Assembly: GCA_963930645.1 (NCBI GenBank)
Contig: OZ005648.1
Location: 103,392,167-103,456,166, forward strand
Source: Salticus scenicus
Lineage: Eukaryota > Arthropoda > Arachnida > Araneae > Salticidae
DNA length: 64,000 bases
Direction of reading: 5' to 3'
The translations under genes and the position numbers were made by a program. The notes beneath the pieces were generated by a model, which saw nothing but the letters and a program-made list of their open reading frames with translations, was not told where the DNA came from and did no database searches. Shown here one piece after another: positions 32,900 through 45,051 of this stretch. Position 1 is the first letter of the stretch. Each line of letters begins with the position of its first letter.

Positions 32900-33965
32900 A
32901 GTTTTCATAATGGCACTTTAATAAAAATTTATTACAAATCGAAAGGTGTCTTTCTCGCATTGTGAGAGTATGGTGATTAAAAAATAAACGGTATGACGGA
33001 ATTCTAAAATAAATTCTTCTGTAATTATATTTTTTCACTCCAACAATGCAATAAAATTCTACCCAAATTCTACACATCTGATTAAAATAAAATAAAATAA
33101 AACATGAACGCAAAAAGCAAAGTTTAGATAAATAAAAAATTGGTTTCGAATACGTAGTTTACTTATAAAACTACACCAAAGAAAACGATATTGACGAAAC
33201 TGTAAGGTGTGAAAAAAATATCTATTCTCAGCATGATAGGATCAAGTAATCAGTTTTGTTTACAAAGACCGTATTTCTTTTATAACATATTACATGCCAA
33301 GTCTTCATTGGCATGAAGACGTGACAAGTGTTCATCTATTATGTGAAAAATGAAATTTGATGTATGAGTTTTAATTCATTATTTAAATTGTTATTGCAAA
33401 TGTATTCAAAGGATCGATTGCTTTCATTGTGTGGTGTGAAAATAAAAGGAATGTTTTTGAGGAAAAATAAATAGCGTGAAATGAAAATTTAATAGTTTAA
33501 TATCTAGATATATTTATCATTGAAAAATTTGCATCATTGAGTAGCTTTTATTGCTAATGAAAACAAAATAATAATGTTAAACTTTTAATAAGAATATATA
33601 ATCGTGTATTTAAAAAATCTAAATCTTGATTTTGAAAATTATTTATGAGTTATATGTTTTAATAACAATCGGTAGTTTGCATATCATTCTAGACAACAGT
33701 AAAAAAAAACTTTTCACATAGTTTTCAATTATTTACTGTTTTTTCCTATAAATATAAAAATTTACTTAGATGAATTCAACATTAGAAATATCTACATTTG
33801 TTGCATTTAAATATATTTTCAAGTAATATTAATTACTTACATTTAAATTTATGTTTCCCAGAACATTAGAAAGATAAGTCGAATTATTTTATTTAGTCCG
33901 CTTTTCTGCATCCTTACCAATTTTTATCTATCACCTTCAATGAACGTGCAAACTTTTTTTTAAAT
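32900..33965 (+). repeat. ~1.1-kb dispersed direct repeat, copy 2 of 3
   Basis: Same landmarks as copy 1, including 'cagcatgataggatcaagta' near 33231 and 'atcagttttgtttacaaaga' near 33249. The frames of copy 1 are not conserved. Confidence 0.75.
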
Positions 33966-34309
33966 CTAAATATATAAAGCTGGGAATTTATAACTGTACC
34001 TGTCCGGATTATTAGATTTTATCAAAAATTGGTATGCTTATTAATCAGAACATAATCTAGCTGACACCGTATTCTTTAGTTCGATTGGATAATTGATTCG
34101 AAATATATTAAATACAATTGCCATTTATAACTTTAAATATATTTTAAAAAAATATTTTCCATAGAATATTGTACGTTTAGTGTTAAGATTTACAGGGTTA
34201 CACTACACTATTCAGAGACATTATGTAATTGCATTTCTGTTTGTGTTAAGCATTTTTAACACTTTTCAGCAATATTAAGAAGGATAATGAATTCATTTAG
34301 CCCGTTTGT
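33966..34309. other. no gene seen
   Basis: AT-rich spacer. Confidence 0.5.
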
Positions 34310-34550
34310 CAGGGGCCGTGCCCTTAGCGACAGTGCCCTTAGCGGAAATCCGTAAACCCGTGTCCTTAGCGGAAATGTTATCCCCCTCGGTGGCATGCTT
34401 TGAGCATACATGCCTTTTGCGGAAATGCATAATAAATTTAAAAATAAATTAATAAATAAAAAAATGAACTCTTCAAATTTCTTCCACACGTTATCCACAT
34501 TTTGCACTGGCTGTATTTTGCTTCAGAAGTAACCTGTCGCAAAAATAGGT

Positions 34551-34782
34551 GTTGGTGTTGGTGTTTAGGATTAAGGCCGATTGACTGCTGTAGGTCCTGG
34601 GCCTGAGGGGGAGTGCCTTCCGTGGAGGTCTTTCTAAGGGGTCCTAGCCCGTATTTACGCAAGTTTCGGAGAAAACCACGGAAAATTCCGAACGGCTAGG
34701 CCGACGAGCGCGACCTGGGATCGAGCCCGGCACCTCACGTCTACCAGCTTTGAGCGCAGAACCGCTCGGCCGCTGGTGGGCC
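34551..34782 (-). mobile_element. tRNA-derived SINE, copy 2
   Basis: A 232-bp body with an exact 13-bp target duplication CGCAAAAATAGGT (34538-34550 and 34782-34794). On the minus strand the head carries an A box (GGCCGAGCGG) and B box (GGCTCGATCCC) of tRNA type, then 'ggcctagccgttcgg', 'gcgtaaatacgggctagga' and a GGCCTTAATCC(…)AACACC tail. This copy is better preserved than 15969-16200. Minus-strand frames through it are non-functional by-products. Confidence 0.9.
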
Positions 34783-35174
34783 GCAAAAATAGGTATGCTT
34801 ACTGTAGAATATCCGTTACTTGAGGGAGCGATGATCTGTAACAATATAAAGTTTAATGAATCACAGTACTCCATACGAAAACGTACATTATTGTCATTTT
34901 ATGATTTTATTTAAGTTTTTGAAAGTCTAATTAAGCTTTACACTTTTTAAAACAAAAACGAAAAATCATGAGGTAGATTTTGATTATCAACACTTTCTAA
35001 CTGTACACACTCGTTCTATCGTATAACATTCTATGTTCTATCTCTAACTATATTATTACACAATGGACAGACAGAAAGACACACATAAAAACTAAATGAA
35101 TTCATCATCACTCTGAAACATTGTTGGAAAGTGTTAAAAATGCTTAACACAAACAGAAACGCTGCTCTTAATTT

Positions 35175-35499
35175 CCTATTTGCTTTCCTTTAAATTGCAG
35201 AAAGCGCTGTATAGCAGCGCTACCTTTTGGTCCATAAACATTCAAATTAAATCAGCATAATGTCTCACAATAGCCTTCTCTTATATCAAGTTTTGATTGA
35301 TTATGCGCAATAGAACCTGAGATATAGTTTCCATTTAAATTGTGGAAATCCTTCTATAGCAGTGTCACCTCTTGAGCGCTTCGCACTTGGCAGTAAAAGT
35401 TGATAGGCACTAATTTAGCTCAAGGTACATCTACATGTAAATTTATATGCAATTCTGAGCAGTAGTTCCGGAGATACAGTTACCACAAAAATTTTGTCA

Positions 35500-35535
<36 letters not shown>

Positions 35536-35665
35536 GACAGACATCTTCAAAAAATAGTCAAATCGTGTTCTGGATCTCTCAAAACGTGTAAATACGTCAA
35601 AAACTTGCAGTAGATATTTTTATGAAATCAATACTTTCTTCTATTGAATATAGAGGAAAGTAAAA
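35175..35665 (-). repeat. dispersed repeat family R, copy 4
   Basis: Same block order as 6000-6905: 'aatcagcataatgtctcaca', 'tatcaagttttgattgatta', an (AC)n plus (AGAC)n tract at ~35502-35541, then 'tctcaaaacgtgtaaatac' and 'tcaatactttcttctattga'. Confidence 0.7.
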
Positions 35666-36189
35666 ATAAAAAATTCTTAAAATATTTACGGATGCCGGAG
35701 GCGGATAAACGGACAGTAGAGTAGACAAATACACTAATTCAAATCATATAATTTTAAAAAATGGTAGAATTTGTCTACCATTTTTTTTAAAATGTGAATA
35801 TGATTCATGTGTATGAATATGCTTATGAATACGCTTAATATAAACGAAAATGCAATTCAGCAAATTTCCAGTAATAACCCTCAGTGTAACTGAATATTTT
35901 TGTGTGACTCTGTAAATCTAATGCTAATCATACTACATTCTATAGAAAGCATTATTTTGTGCATCTGAATTACATATTTCAATCTGCTACTCGCACACCT
36001 TCTAACTTCCGCTAAGGGCACGGCTTCTTCTATTCCTCCTCCTTCCCTTTCATCCCATTCCGCTAAGGGCACGTTCTGCTAAGGGCACGATCTCTAAGGG
36101 CACAACACCGAAATAAAAACCTAATATTTTCTTTTGAGACTTTTATTAAATATATATATATTGTGATTTATATTATTCTAAAGCATTTT

Positions 36190-37012
36190 TTGTAATGGCA
36201 ATTCATTATAAAATAAATTTTTAGACGAATAAAATCTACACAGCCCAGAAAAAGTGTGGCAAATAGAAATGTAGGGTAAAACGAAATTTTGGCTTTTATT
36301 TATTTATTTATTTATTTATAATTTTATTTTTGCAAAGCAAACCGCTAACTTCAATAACTTTAGTAAATTCTACTTATTTTATTATAAATAATAATAATAA
36401 TAAATAATAATAATTATTATTATTTATTTATTTATTTATTTATTTGCAAAGAAAACTGCTAACTTCAATAACTTTAAAAAATTCACAGAAAATTATACTT
36501 ATTGGATAAAAATAAATAAATAAACAAATAAATAAACAGAGAAATCAAAGTGCAGATATATGAAAATATTGGTTTCAAATAGATCGTTTACGTCTAGAAA
36601 CACATCCTCACCTGTCTGCTACGTGGGGTGCAAAAGAAAACAATATTGGCAAAACTGTAAGGTGTGAAAAAAATTCCTCTTTCAGCATGATAAGATGAAG
36701 TAATCAATTTTGTTTACAAAGAAAGGATTCTTTTATAACACATAACGTGTCAAAACTTCACTAACATGGTAATTTGACAAGTGTTCTTCTATTATGTGAG
36801 AAATCAGATATAACGTATTTGTTTTAATCCATTGTTAAAAATTGCAGGTGTATTTGATGGATCAACTGTTATTATGTACTGTTGAAATAAAAGGGTATAT
36901 ATTTTTTTCAAAAAATAGAGAAAAACCATATAAAATGAAAATTCATTAGTTTAATATTTCGATTTATTTTTCGTTGTAAAATTGTCATAGCTGAGTCGTT
37001 GTTTGTGGAGAC

Positions 37013-37043
<31 letters not shown>

Positions 37044-37440
37044 AATTTTAAATTTTTTATTTTTAATACAATCAAACATGGTAATCTTGCATTTCAACAT
37101 CTAAATTGTTATTTTGAAAAGTATTTATAAGTTTTAACATTTATAACGAGGAACAGTATACATATCTTTCTAGAATGACATAATTGCTTTCTTTTTTTTT
37201 TTTTCTTTTAAGTTTTCTTTCCCTAAAACATAAACATTTCACTATGTGTGTTTAACATTATAATTTATGCGTCATTTGAACTTAGAATACTTTTTGAGCA
37301 AAATTAATGACAGTAGATAGTATGTATCTCATATTTAATAAATATTTCTCTCTATAAAAAAATAATATCCTATATCATTACATACATACATGTTTACAGT
37401 GTGTTCTTAAAGAATAGATTAACTGCTTAAATATTATTTA
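36190..37440 (+). repeat. ~1.1-kb dispersed direct repeat, copy 3 of 3
   Basis: Landmarks 'aatattggtttcaaatagat', 'cagcatgataagatgaagta' and 'atcaattttgtttacaaaga' in the same order as copies 1 and 2, with an inserted ATTT/AAT microsatellite in the first part (~36296-36530) and an A run at ~37013. Confidence 0.7.
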
Positions 37441-37470
37441 TAGGCGTTTAACTTAAAGTTGCGTAACAGT

Positions 37471-37669
37471 CATAGCTGCTAAGTTTTTTAATTTATTCAG
37501 GAATGTTGTTAGTTTTGCCCCTCTTTCACACCGGAATAGTTCTAGAGTAATTTACTTAATATTTAATCGTAATTATATATTAAAGAAAATTTTTCTGCAA
37601 AGATTACGGTGTGAATAAAGAGCGGGGCTAAGAACATTCTGGAATAAATTTAAAAACTTGGCAGCTATG
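37471..37669. mobile_element. palindromic MITE, subfamily C (copy C3)
   Basis: 199 bp, catagctgctaagttttttaa to ttaaaaacttggcagctatg, with 'gttttgcccctctttcacac' mirrored by 'gtgtgaataaagagcggggc'. An exact 9-bp target duplication CGTAACAGT flanks it (37462-37470, 37670-37678). Confidence 0.9.
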
Positions 37670-37757
37670 CGTAACAGTTTGCAAAGTGTTAAAAATAAAT
37701 AAATAAATAAATAACAATTTTGCACTACTTTAAAAAATATAAAAAAGTCTCTCTAAC

Positions 37758-38079
37758 CATAGCCTCCTAAACTAGATGCCTGTCGCGTGGCTCAGAAACT
37801 TGACAACAGTTAAAGTGGTAGACAGCGCCACCTGGTACAGATTGGTCGACTTTTTTATATAACAGAAACCAAAAATTTTTAGAAGTGAGATTTGATGTAC
37901 ATAAAAGGCGAATAGAATCAAAGAAACGTCGGTTACATAAATCATATATCACTTCTTAAAAATATTGGTAACACTTGGATAAAAATGTCACACATTCTGT
38001 ACCTGGTGGCGCTGTTTACCGCTTGAATTGTTGCCAAGTTTAAAAGCCACGCGATAGGCATCTAGTTTAGGAGGCTATG
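37758..38079. mobile_element. S-family MITE, full copy (S3)
   Basis: catagcctcctaaactagat to atctagtttaggaggctatg, with 'ggtagacagcgccacctggt' mirrored by 'acctggtggcgctgtttacc'. 322 bp, non-coding. Confidence 0.9.
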
Positions 38080-38870
38080 CTTTTAACTCACGTAATTTTA
38101 TTAAAAGACATTTATGTATTAAAAAAAAATGTGAACACATTAAAAAAAAAAAAAAAAAATGAGAAGAAGCTTTTCACCAATCAACATTGGCATCCTGGCA
38201 TCATCATGTACAATTACAATAATACACAAGTCTGCGATGAAATTTTTCTCATTAAGAGGATAAATTTCTGATATATTTTTGTATGCTGATTAAGGAAAAT
38301 AAATATTCAAAAAATTTCATCGCGTACAGTTTTGATAGTAAATGGAATTTTGTGATAAAAATGACCTTAAAACTTCCTTTTCTCAATTTCCATCTCAGTT
38401 GTTTCTCGAAAAATCTAAGCGATGTGGGTAAAGAACACTGATAGTGATTTACTTAAGACATCAAAGAAATGGAAGGTAGGTATCATGGTATGTTAACATA
38501 TTAGCAGATTATTGTTAGATATTGCATAAAAATACCCTCAAGCCATTACAGTATATGTAAAAGTAAAACAAACTCTAGACGGAATTTCTATGTAAAGAAA
38601 CAGAGACATTTAAAAGATAAATAAGTAGCCTCGTGTGAATAATAGCCTATTTAAGTGTATTTTATACATACAGAGTTTCGATTCCGTTATAACCTTTATG
38701 TTATTTTTTCAAATTTTTCGCCCAAACTTTGTGAGAAATCCTTACGAGAAGAAAGAAAAGACAAAACATTTCTGAATTCAGCATGCTAAAAAACATTAGA
38801 AACACCCAAAGTTGTGTAAAAATGTGAAAAGTTCGAGTTCTCAGAACTGTCTTATGTAGCATATGTACTT
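38080..38870. other. no gene seen
   Basis: AT-rich spacer with A runs; short frames at 38077-38271 and 38701-38883 show no motif. Confidence 0.5.
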
Positions 38871-38984
38871 CAGAGTTGACCACATTTTAAATTCTTCCGG
38901 AGCATTTTCGCCCCCCCCCCTTTATTCCATACCATTTTCTTTTAAAGAGTAAATTTTTCTTATTTCATCATAGTTATATATTGA

Positions 38985-39420
38985 AGGGTTCGTGCTCTCC
39001 GCCCTCTTTTCAAGGCAATACATACTTGCCGACATGCTTATTAATATTCCGTTGCGCTGCTAGACCCGCCCGTTTACTCACACCAATAATTTTTTAGAAT
39101 AACATTCTCTCAATGCAGTAACGATTAAATAAAAAGAAAAAGATTCTAAAAAGATTCCGGTGTAAAAAAGAAGGTGGGGCTAACAATTCTACAGAATATT
39201 AACTAGTATGTTGGCAAGTATGGGGCAATATCAGACAAGAGAAATTTCCATCCTTATTTCTATCACTATTTGTCTACAATAATCTCAAACTTATTTCATC
39301 ACGACATACCACTATGGAAATACCACATATATTTCTGCATGAATTTAGTGGTGGCAAAAAAGGTGGAATTTTTTCATCTTTGAGAGCGTCCTGGGAAAAG
39401 GGCGGAGAGTACGACCCCTG
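38985..39420. mobile_element. family E element, interrupted by B2
   Basis: Left 'agggttcgtgctctccgccc' and right 'gggcggagagtacgacccct' are inverted repeats (consensus CAGGGGTCGTACTCTCCGCCC). A B MITE sits inside near its left end. Other E ends occur at ~49641-49673 (right), 49934-50125 and possibly 63237. Confidence 0.65.
39021..39222. mobile_element. palindromic MITE, subfamily B (copy B2)
   Basis: catacttgccgacatgctta to tagtatgttggcaagtatg, with flanks AGGCAATA and GGGCAATA (8 bp, one mismatch). Core 'gctagacccgcccgtttact' mirrored by 'aaggtggggctaacaattct'. Confidence 0.85.
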
Positions 39421-39541
39421 ATATTGGGAAAAAAAAATAAAGTTGTGCGAAGTAAAGGCGGGGCTAAAAATGCTTCGAAATAAATTAAAATGTTGGCAAC
39501 TCATATAATGTGGTACTCGAAATAGTAGTTTAGAAGTTTAA

Positions 39542-39953
39542 CCGTTTGCTATCGAAGGTCCCCTCTCAGGCGACATTCTATTCATTACTTCCACTTTAAC
39601 GTCGCTCGAGAGGCGCTATGACCAATTAAATTACCATATATCTTATATCCACCAATAAATAAGCATAAATAAGGACAGCCAATTTTTTTATTAAGCTAGA
39701 TTAGGTTTAGCTAGACTAGCTAAAAGGCGGAAAATACGACCCCAGCTGTACTTCTATACTTTTGAAAAAATCTCTTACACAATTCTAATTCTGTTCTCAA
39801 GCCACGCCCTTTTAAGAAGCATTTTCTAGTACGAAAAATTATTCTACCAGTACCGGAAAAATTACGTAGTTTTAAATGCAGATCAACAAATACCTGGAAA
39901 ACAGATTCGAGTTTTTGGTTTACCCTTGCAGAAAAGGTTTTGAGAGCAAACGG
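39542..39953. mobile_element. piggyBac-type (TTAA) MITE P3
   Basis: CCGTTTGCTATCG at the left and GAGAGCAAACGG at the right, flanked by TTAA (39538-39541 and 39954-39957). 412 bp. Contains an E-like end (aaggcggaaaatacgacccc) near 39725. Same CCGTTTG terminus as P1. Confidence 0.8.
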
Positions 39954-39957
39954 TTAA

Positions 39958-40395
39958 AATGCCAAAAAATAAATTAATTACAATGTCTATCAAAGTTAAA
40001 ATCCGAATACTCTGTATGCTTGTGTCATACAAATAACGCCATGTTTTTAATTTAAAACTCCTTTCTGGTGCACTTAATATATTGGAACAGCTATATCATT
40101 AAGGATAATTTATTTAAATTTAATATTTCTTTAATCTCTCGAAGTTTCTAAATGAAAAAAAAAAAAAAGAAAGAAAGAAAGAAAAAAAAAAAAAATCGAA
40201 AATCCTGAAAAATCAATCTTGCACAATTTCTTTAAAAGTATTGAAAATACTTTAAAGAACAAGAAAAAAAAAAAAAAAACGATAAGAAAAAAGTCCTGAT
40301 GTACTTTTATTTGTAAAAAAATATGATTGGTTTGGACATTAATTCGATTTTTAACAAATGCATACATTCTGGGAATTTATATAAGGATACGTAAG

Positions 40396-40432
<37 letters not shown>

Positions 40433-41983
40433 AACAATGATAATTACTAGATTTGTTAAAAGTAATAATTTTTAAATACTTTCAAATGAACACAAAAAGT
40501 TTAACAATATACATTCCAGCGTAAACATCTATTAATATTTAAATTGTGCTAAATTTTAAATATAGAATAACGTTTTTATAACATATTTCAAAAGCTTTAC
40601 AAAATATAAAAAACTCAATTACGGTTAGAAATATTTAAAAAAAAAAAAATACATCAGATTAAATTATTCTTAAATTTTGCTTTTTAAATAGGTTTTTAAG
40701 AATAATATAATTTCTTCATAAAATCATCTTCATCAAACATTTTTAATAATCTCTTCATTTTCTCTTTTGTAGTGTTTCTCTCTCTCTCTCTCTTTTATTT
40801 TAATGAATGAACAGATGTATTTTATTTTTTACTTTTAATTAGTATAAAATCCTAACCCCTGAACTTCCTCCGTTTAATTTCTTACATTTCTTTTTTCCTG
40901 CTGATACATGACGAAATGCTTTGCATAGTCTTCTTTCAATAACTAAATACAAAGCTTTTAAAATTGAATGAATGCTCTTTATTTTGAAAATAAAAGGTAC
41001 GGGGAGATTTCTAGGCTGGAAGTTTAAAAGCGACAAAGAAAAAAACCTAAGCAGAATTGTATTTTTAAAGTAATTTTGTGCTGCCACACAAATTTTAAAA
41101 TAAATCACAATGGATTTCTGTAGTCTAATTAAATAAAGACAATTAAGACAAATTGAAAATATTTACAATTTTTTTAAAAACGTGAACCATAGAAATTAGA
41201 ATTATTTATCATAAAAGCATTTTGTAAATAACAGATCTCACATTTTCCTAACATGTTATTCTGTTTTTATTCTAATGTGACCACAATGTTAAAGGTCCTT
41301 TTAATCATAAGATTTTCAATCAAACCAGACAGAAATATTAAAAAACATTTTCTAATTATCAGTGCTGGTGGCAGCAGAATAAAATAAATTAATTTTTTTT
41401 AATGCTGTGATGCTTGTAAAAGGCAAATACATAAAGAAATGCAGAAATATGAATTCATCAATGAATCAATTTTTACGCATTAATTTATCGAAATTGGTGA
41501 TATTCTTCATTAGTTTTGCTTGAGATTTTAGTAAAAGTTTATGTACATGAGTTTTATTTAATGTTTTACAAGGTACTGACATGCTACATATTTTTCTGAT
41601 TATTCCACCAGTATTTTTTTTTTTTTATTATCATTATTATTATTTATTTATTTATTTATTTTATATTTTTTTTTCGGAATTTTGAGTAACTAGTGTACTC
41701 GATTAGTTAAATGAAAAATTATCATATAAATATAGTGGCGAAATAATTATAGAAAATGGTGGGTATGTAGTCATCCAGTTCCATAAGAAAATGTAATAAT
41801 TATTTCACCTACTTCATGGAACATTGGCACCTACTTCATGGAACTTCATGGAACACTAATAACTCATGCCACTATTAACTCTTTGCCAGCCCTAACGGGT
41901 GTTTTTATGTTCATGAGACATAAAAATGAAACCCACTTTGAAGGTATCAAAAGCAGGTAATTCTCATCTTGGCTACATATATA
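39958..41983. other. no gene seen; many A/T runs
   Basis: AT-rich spacer with A runs (including about 40399-40430), a (TC)n tract near 40780, and TTA/TTTA repeats near 41630. Minus-strand frames (40131-40367, 40839-41108) are Phe-rich products of homopolymers. A lone TTAA with 'ctctttgccagccctaacgg' near 41878 may be one end of another TTAA element. Confidence 0.5.
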
Positions 41984-42180
41984 CATAACTGCCAATATTT
42001 TAATTTATTCCGAAGTATTTTTTGCCCCGCCTTTATTTCGTATCACTTACTTTTTAAAAATAATTTAGTCTTATTTAATCGAAGTCATATATTGGAGAAA
42101 ATTTTTCTATAAAAAAAGTGGGGCGAAATAAAGGCGGGGCTAAAAGAACTCCGGAATAAATTAAATTATTGACAGCTATG
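41984..42180. mobile_element. palindromic MITE, subfamily C (copy C4)
   Basis: cataactgccaatattttaa to ttaaattattgacagctatg, core 'ttttgccccgcctttatttc' mirrored by 'gaaataaaggcggggctaaa'. The flanks are TA-rich, so the target duplication cannot be judged. Confidence 0.85.
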
Positions 42181-42684
42181 TATATATATTAAGGATTTTT
42201 ATTTATTTATTTTAATAAACTGTACATTGTTGAGCATGTTCAGGATTATATATATATATTAAAAATAATAATTATTATGATAAAAAGAAGCTTTGAACGT
42301 TTTAGTTATTTCAATCGATAATTTCGTGTTCGTACTTTCCAAAAATCCACCATTCCCTTTCCTTAGTATTTGTATCAGTTAATTTTCTCCACTGCCTTCG
42401 GCTTTCTTTTCAATCTGCCTTTCAATTTCGTAGAAAAAGCACGAGCTTTTCCCCATTGATAAAAAAGTTTACAATTCTTTAAAAAAACTTTTTTATTTCC
42501 TAAATTTTTTAATTATTTAAATATCTCTGCTTTAAATAAATAATTTTAAAAATACAAATGGTATCCTAGGATTTTAGCCGAAGAGTAAACGAAAAAAGAA
42601 CTTGTTTATGTCTTAGAAATTTTTAATTAATTCTTATTATCGCTAAAAATATAAATACACAGCAATTTAAATTCTAAAAATCGC
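42181..42684. other. no gene seen
   Basis: AT-rich spacer. Confidence 0.5.
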
Positions 42685-42875
42685 CAACTTTTATAAGTTT
42701 TTACACAATATTTTTAGCCCCGCCTTTATTTCACACCAGATCTTTTGTAGAATATTGTTCTTCAATGTGTGACAATGATAAAGAAATAAACCATTTTTCA
42801 CAATTATGAAAAAATGACACTTTTAATGAGCTTCTTCTGGGCTTACAGTGCTCTGGCATAAATTTAAAAAAATAT
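42685..42875. mobile_element. palindromic MITE, subfamily C, degraded (C5)
   Basis: 'tttttagccccgcctttatt' and 'tcacaccagatcttttgtag' are typical of the left arm; the right arm is eroded ('ctctggcataaatttaaaaa'). Confidence 0.5.
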
Positions 42876-43912
42876 CAAATCTGCTTCAATATCTTTATTT
42901 TCAAAATACAGTAGATTCTTGAACAACGCGGGGGGAAGGGTTGTCAAATAAATACTAAATTTTTATTTATTTTTACTCCACTAAATTTTTATTGAATCAA
43001 TATATTAATTCAATTAAGCGTGGTTCAGTTTTTTTTTTTTTTTTTTTTTTTCTTTTTTTGCATAAAGCGGTTGCTTTGATATAAAATTAATGATGTTATA
43101 AAATAAAAGCATATTATTCATATTGTAACTCTGCAATCACGCTGTACGAGAGTCTGCTATTTGTATACACAATGAGGCAATATAAGCTCACGCTCACGCA
43201 ATTGCAATTTTAAAATTTTAATTATCGTAAATATATTAAAAAAAAAAAAAAATCATTATAAATTTTAATTAAAAACTTATGTCGAATTAGAAGTTTCTTC
43301 CTTTCTTTATTATTATTATTATTTTATGTTTAATGATTATCTATAATTAAGATTTTACAATATCTAAAAAAGTTTCTTTTATATTCTTGTTTTTAAAAAC
43401 CTTATTATAATAGAAACCAGGAAAAAAAATGAATTATACGTTAATACTTCTTTATCATTATGTTAAAAAAATTAGTATTCTTATAAATTGTACTTCCGGT
43501 CAGTTAATTTATAACATTTAAACATTATAATTTTCCTGGTAAATGTGTTTCCTTGTAACAATATTAATCCCAAGCTATAATTAATGATTAGAAGGAAATG
43601 TTTGGCTTGAAAGATAAATTACTCAAACTATGTCATCCAGTCAAGGTTTATTATTTTTTGTACAGATACACGTTTGAATTTCGTTCATGAATTTCCAGTG
43701 AAGAAAGATTAAAATTCAGTATAAGTAATATTTTAAAGATTAACTAACTTTAAAAGTTTAACAGTATTTACATTTAATAATTTAAAAATAGACGAAAATA
43801 TTGATATGCTACAAAATACATATATTTTAAAGAAAATTAACTATAAAGTACTGAATAATTAAATGTATTTGATAAAAATACAAACACAAATATAGATGCT
43901 AATATAGATTTA
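42876..43912. other. no gene seen
   Basis: AT-rich spacer with T and A runs (about 43029-43050, 43241). Confidence 0.5.
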
Positions 43913-44185
43913 ATTTATTCCGGAGCTCTATTGGAACCCATTTTTATTTTACACAATATTACTTCAGAGTTCCCCAAAGGACCGAATTTTTCCTAGGACA
44001 GTTCTTTACCATTAATTACTGATAAATGTCTTCTTAAATATACTGTGTACAGTTATGAAATTTTTTTAAAAAATATAATACTGGTGCAATAGATTAAAAA
44101 AAAAAAAAAATCAAGAAAAGTGGTGCGCAAAAAAAGGCGGGTGCTAACGAAACTCCAGAGTAGAGTAAAATGTTGAAGATGTTAT
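43913..44185. mobile_element. palindromic MITE, subfamily C, degraded (C6)
   Basis: 'tttaatttattccggagctc' at the left; 'gtggtgcgcaaaaaaaggcg', 'actccagagtagagtaaaat' at the right. Longer than other copies because of extra sequence in the middle. Confidence 0.5.
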
Positions 44186-44746
44186 AAATAGCGCAAAAAT
44201 CAAAACAAATCTGAAACGTAAATCAATTTTTATTCCTTATAAAATACAGAAAGCAAATTTAAGGAAAGACGAGACTTTTGCAGGAGAAAAAATTCAAGAA
44301 TAAAAACATTGACGAAAATAACATTGAAGGCGTTCTATATTTACAAGTTAAAATATTTTAACCACTTATTATATGTTTTAAAGAGCAGTCGCAAAAAGAA
44401 ATGTCTTTTCCAAAAGTTAATATGGTATGAAATGAAAAAAAATGTCCCTATTGTGTATCTTAGCTGATGATGGTACGGGGATTGAAGCGCATTACATACT
44501 TTAAGAAAAAAAGCTAAGAGACAGGAAAGATATATAAATAAAATATTAACAGTTTTTCAGTCATGTCTATTTCAAACACGTGCAGTTTAGTGTTCTTTTA
44601 TATAGGAAGGAAACATCTTGAAAGTGATAACGTGAAAAAAATAATAATAACAATTTATTATAATTAATTTTTTATAAATATAACCAGTGGTGTAAATTAG
44701 TAAATACATTATTCTGGGCAAAGAAAATTACTATGCTATTTTTATT
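44186..44746. other. no gene seen
   Basis: AT-rich spacer. Confidence 0.5.
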
Positions 44747-44750
44747 TTAA

Positions 44751-45047
44751 CACTTTCGCGACCGCTGATGTGAATTCACGTCATTTGAAAATCTGTAACT
44801 TCGCCAGTGGGCGTTTCTTTAGGTTGCCTAGGTTACATTATGTCTTAACAATATACCCAATATAGATATTTGTATAATCAATGCACTATAAATACAAATA
44901 CTTTGATTATAATGAGTATAATTGTAATGTATATTCAATTAAATATGAATACAGAAAATACTGATTTAAAACGATGTAATATACAAGAATAACACCCACA
45001 GGAGGAGCTTACTGCCAAAAAGACAAAAAGCTGCGGTCGCGAAGGTG
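44751..45047. mobile_element. piggyBac-type (TTAA) MITE, same family as P2
   Basis: CACTTTCGCGACCGC and GCGGTCGCGAAGGTG are near-perfect 15-bp ends, flanked by TTAA (44747-44750 and 45048-45051). 297 bp. Interior as in P2 in the opposite orientation. This is the better-preserved copy. Confidence 0.9.
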
Positions 45048-45051
45048 TTAA

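Larger units (their letters stand above)
34310..36109. mobile_element. element with iterated GTGCCCTTAGCGG terminal motifs (family K)
   Basis: The left end has CAGGGGCCGTGCCCTTAGCG and then two further GTG(C)CCTTAGCGGAAAT-type motifs up to ~34372. The right end (about 36000-36105) has four copies of the complement (TTCCGCTAAGGGCAC and variants). The inverted termini are thus themselves short tandem repeats. The ~1.8-kb interior contains a SINE (34551-34782) and an R repeat (35175-35665). No transposase and no clear target duplication. Confidence 0.6.
38871..39503. mobile_element. palindromic MITE, subfamily C (copy C9), interrupted by E
   Basis: Left 'cagagttgaccacattttaa', 'attcttccggagcattttcg'; right 'aaaggcggggctaaaaatgc', 'aataaattaaaatgttggca'. 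The E element (38985-39420) splits it near the centre. Confidence 0.7.
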
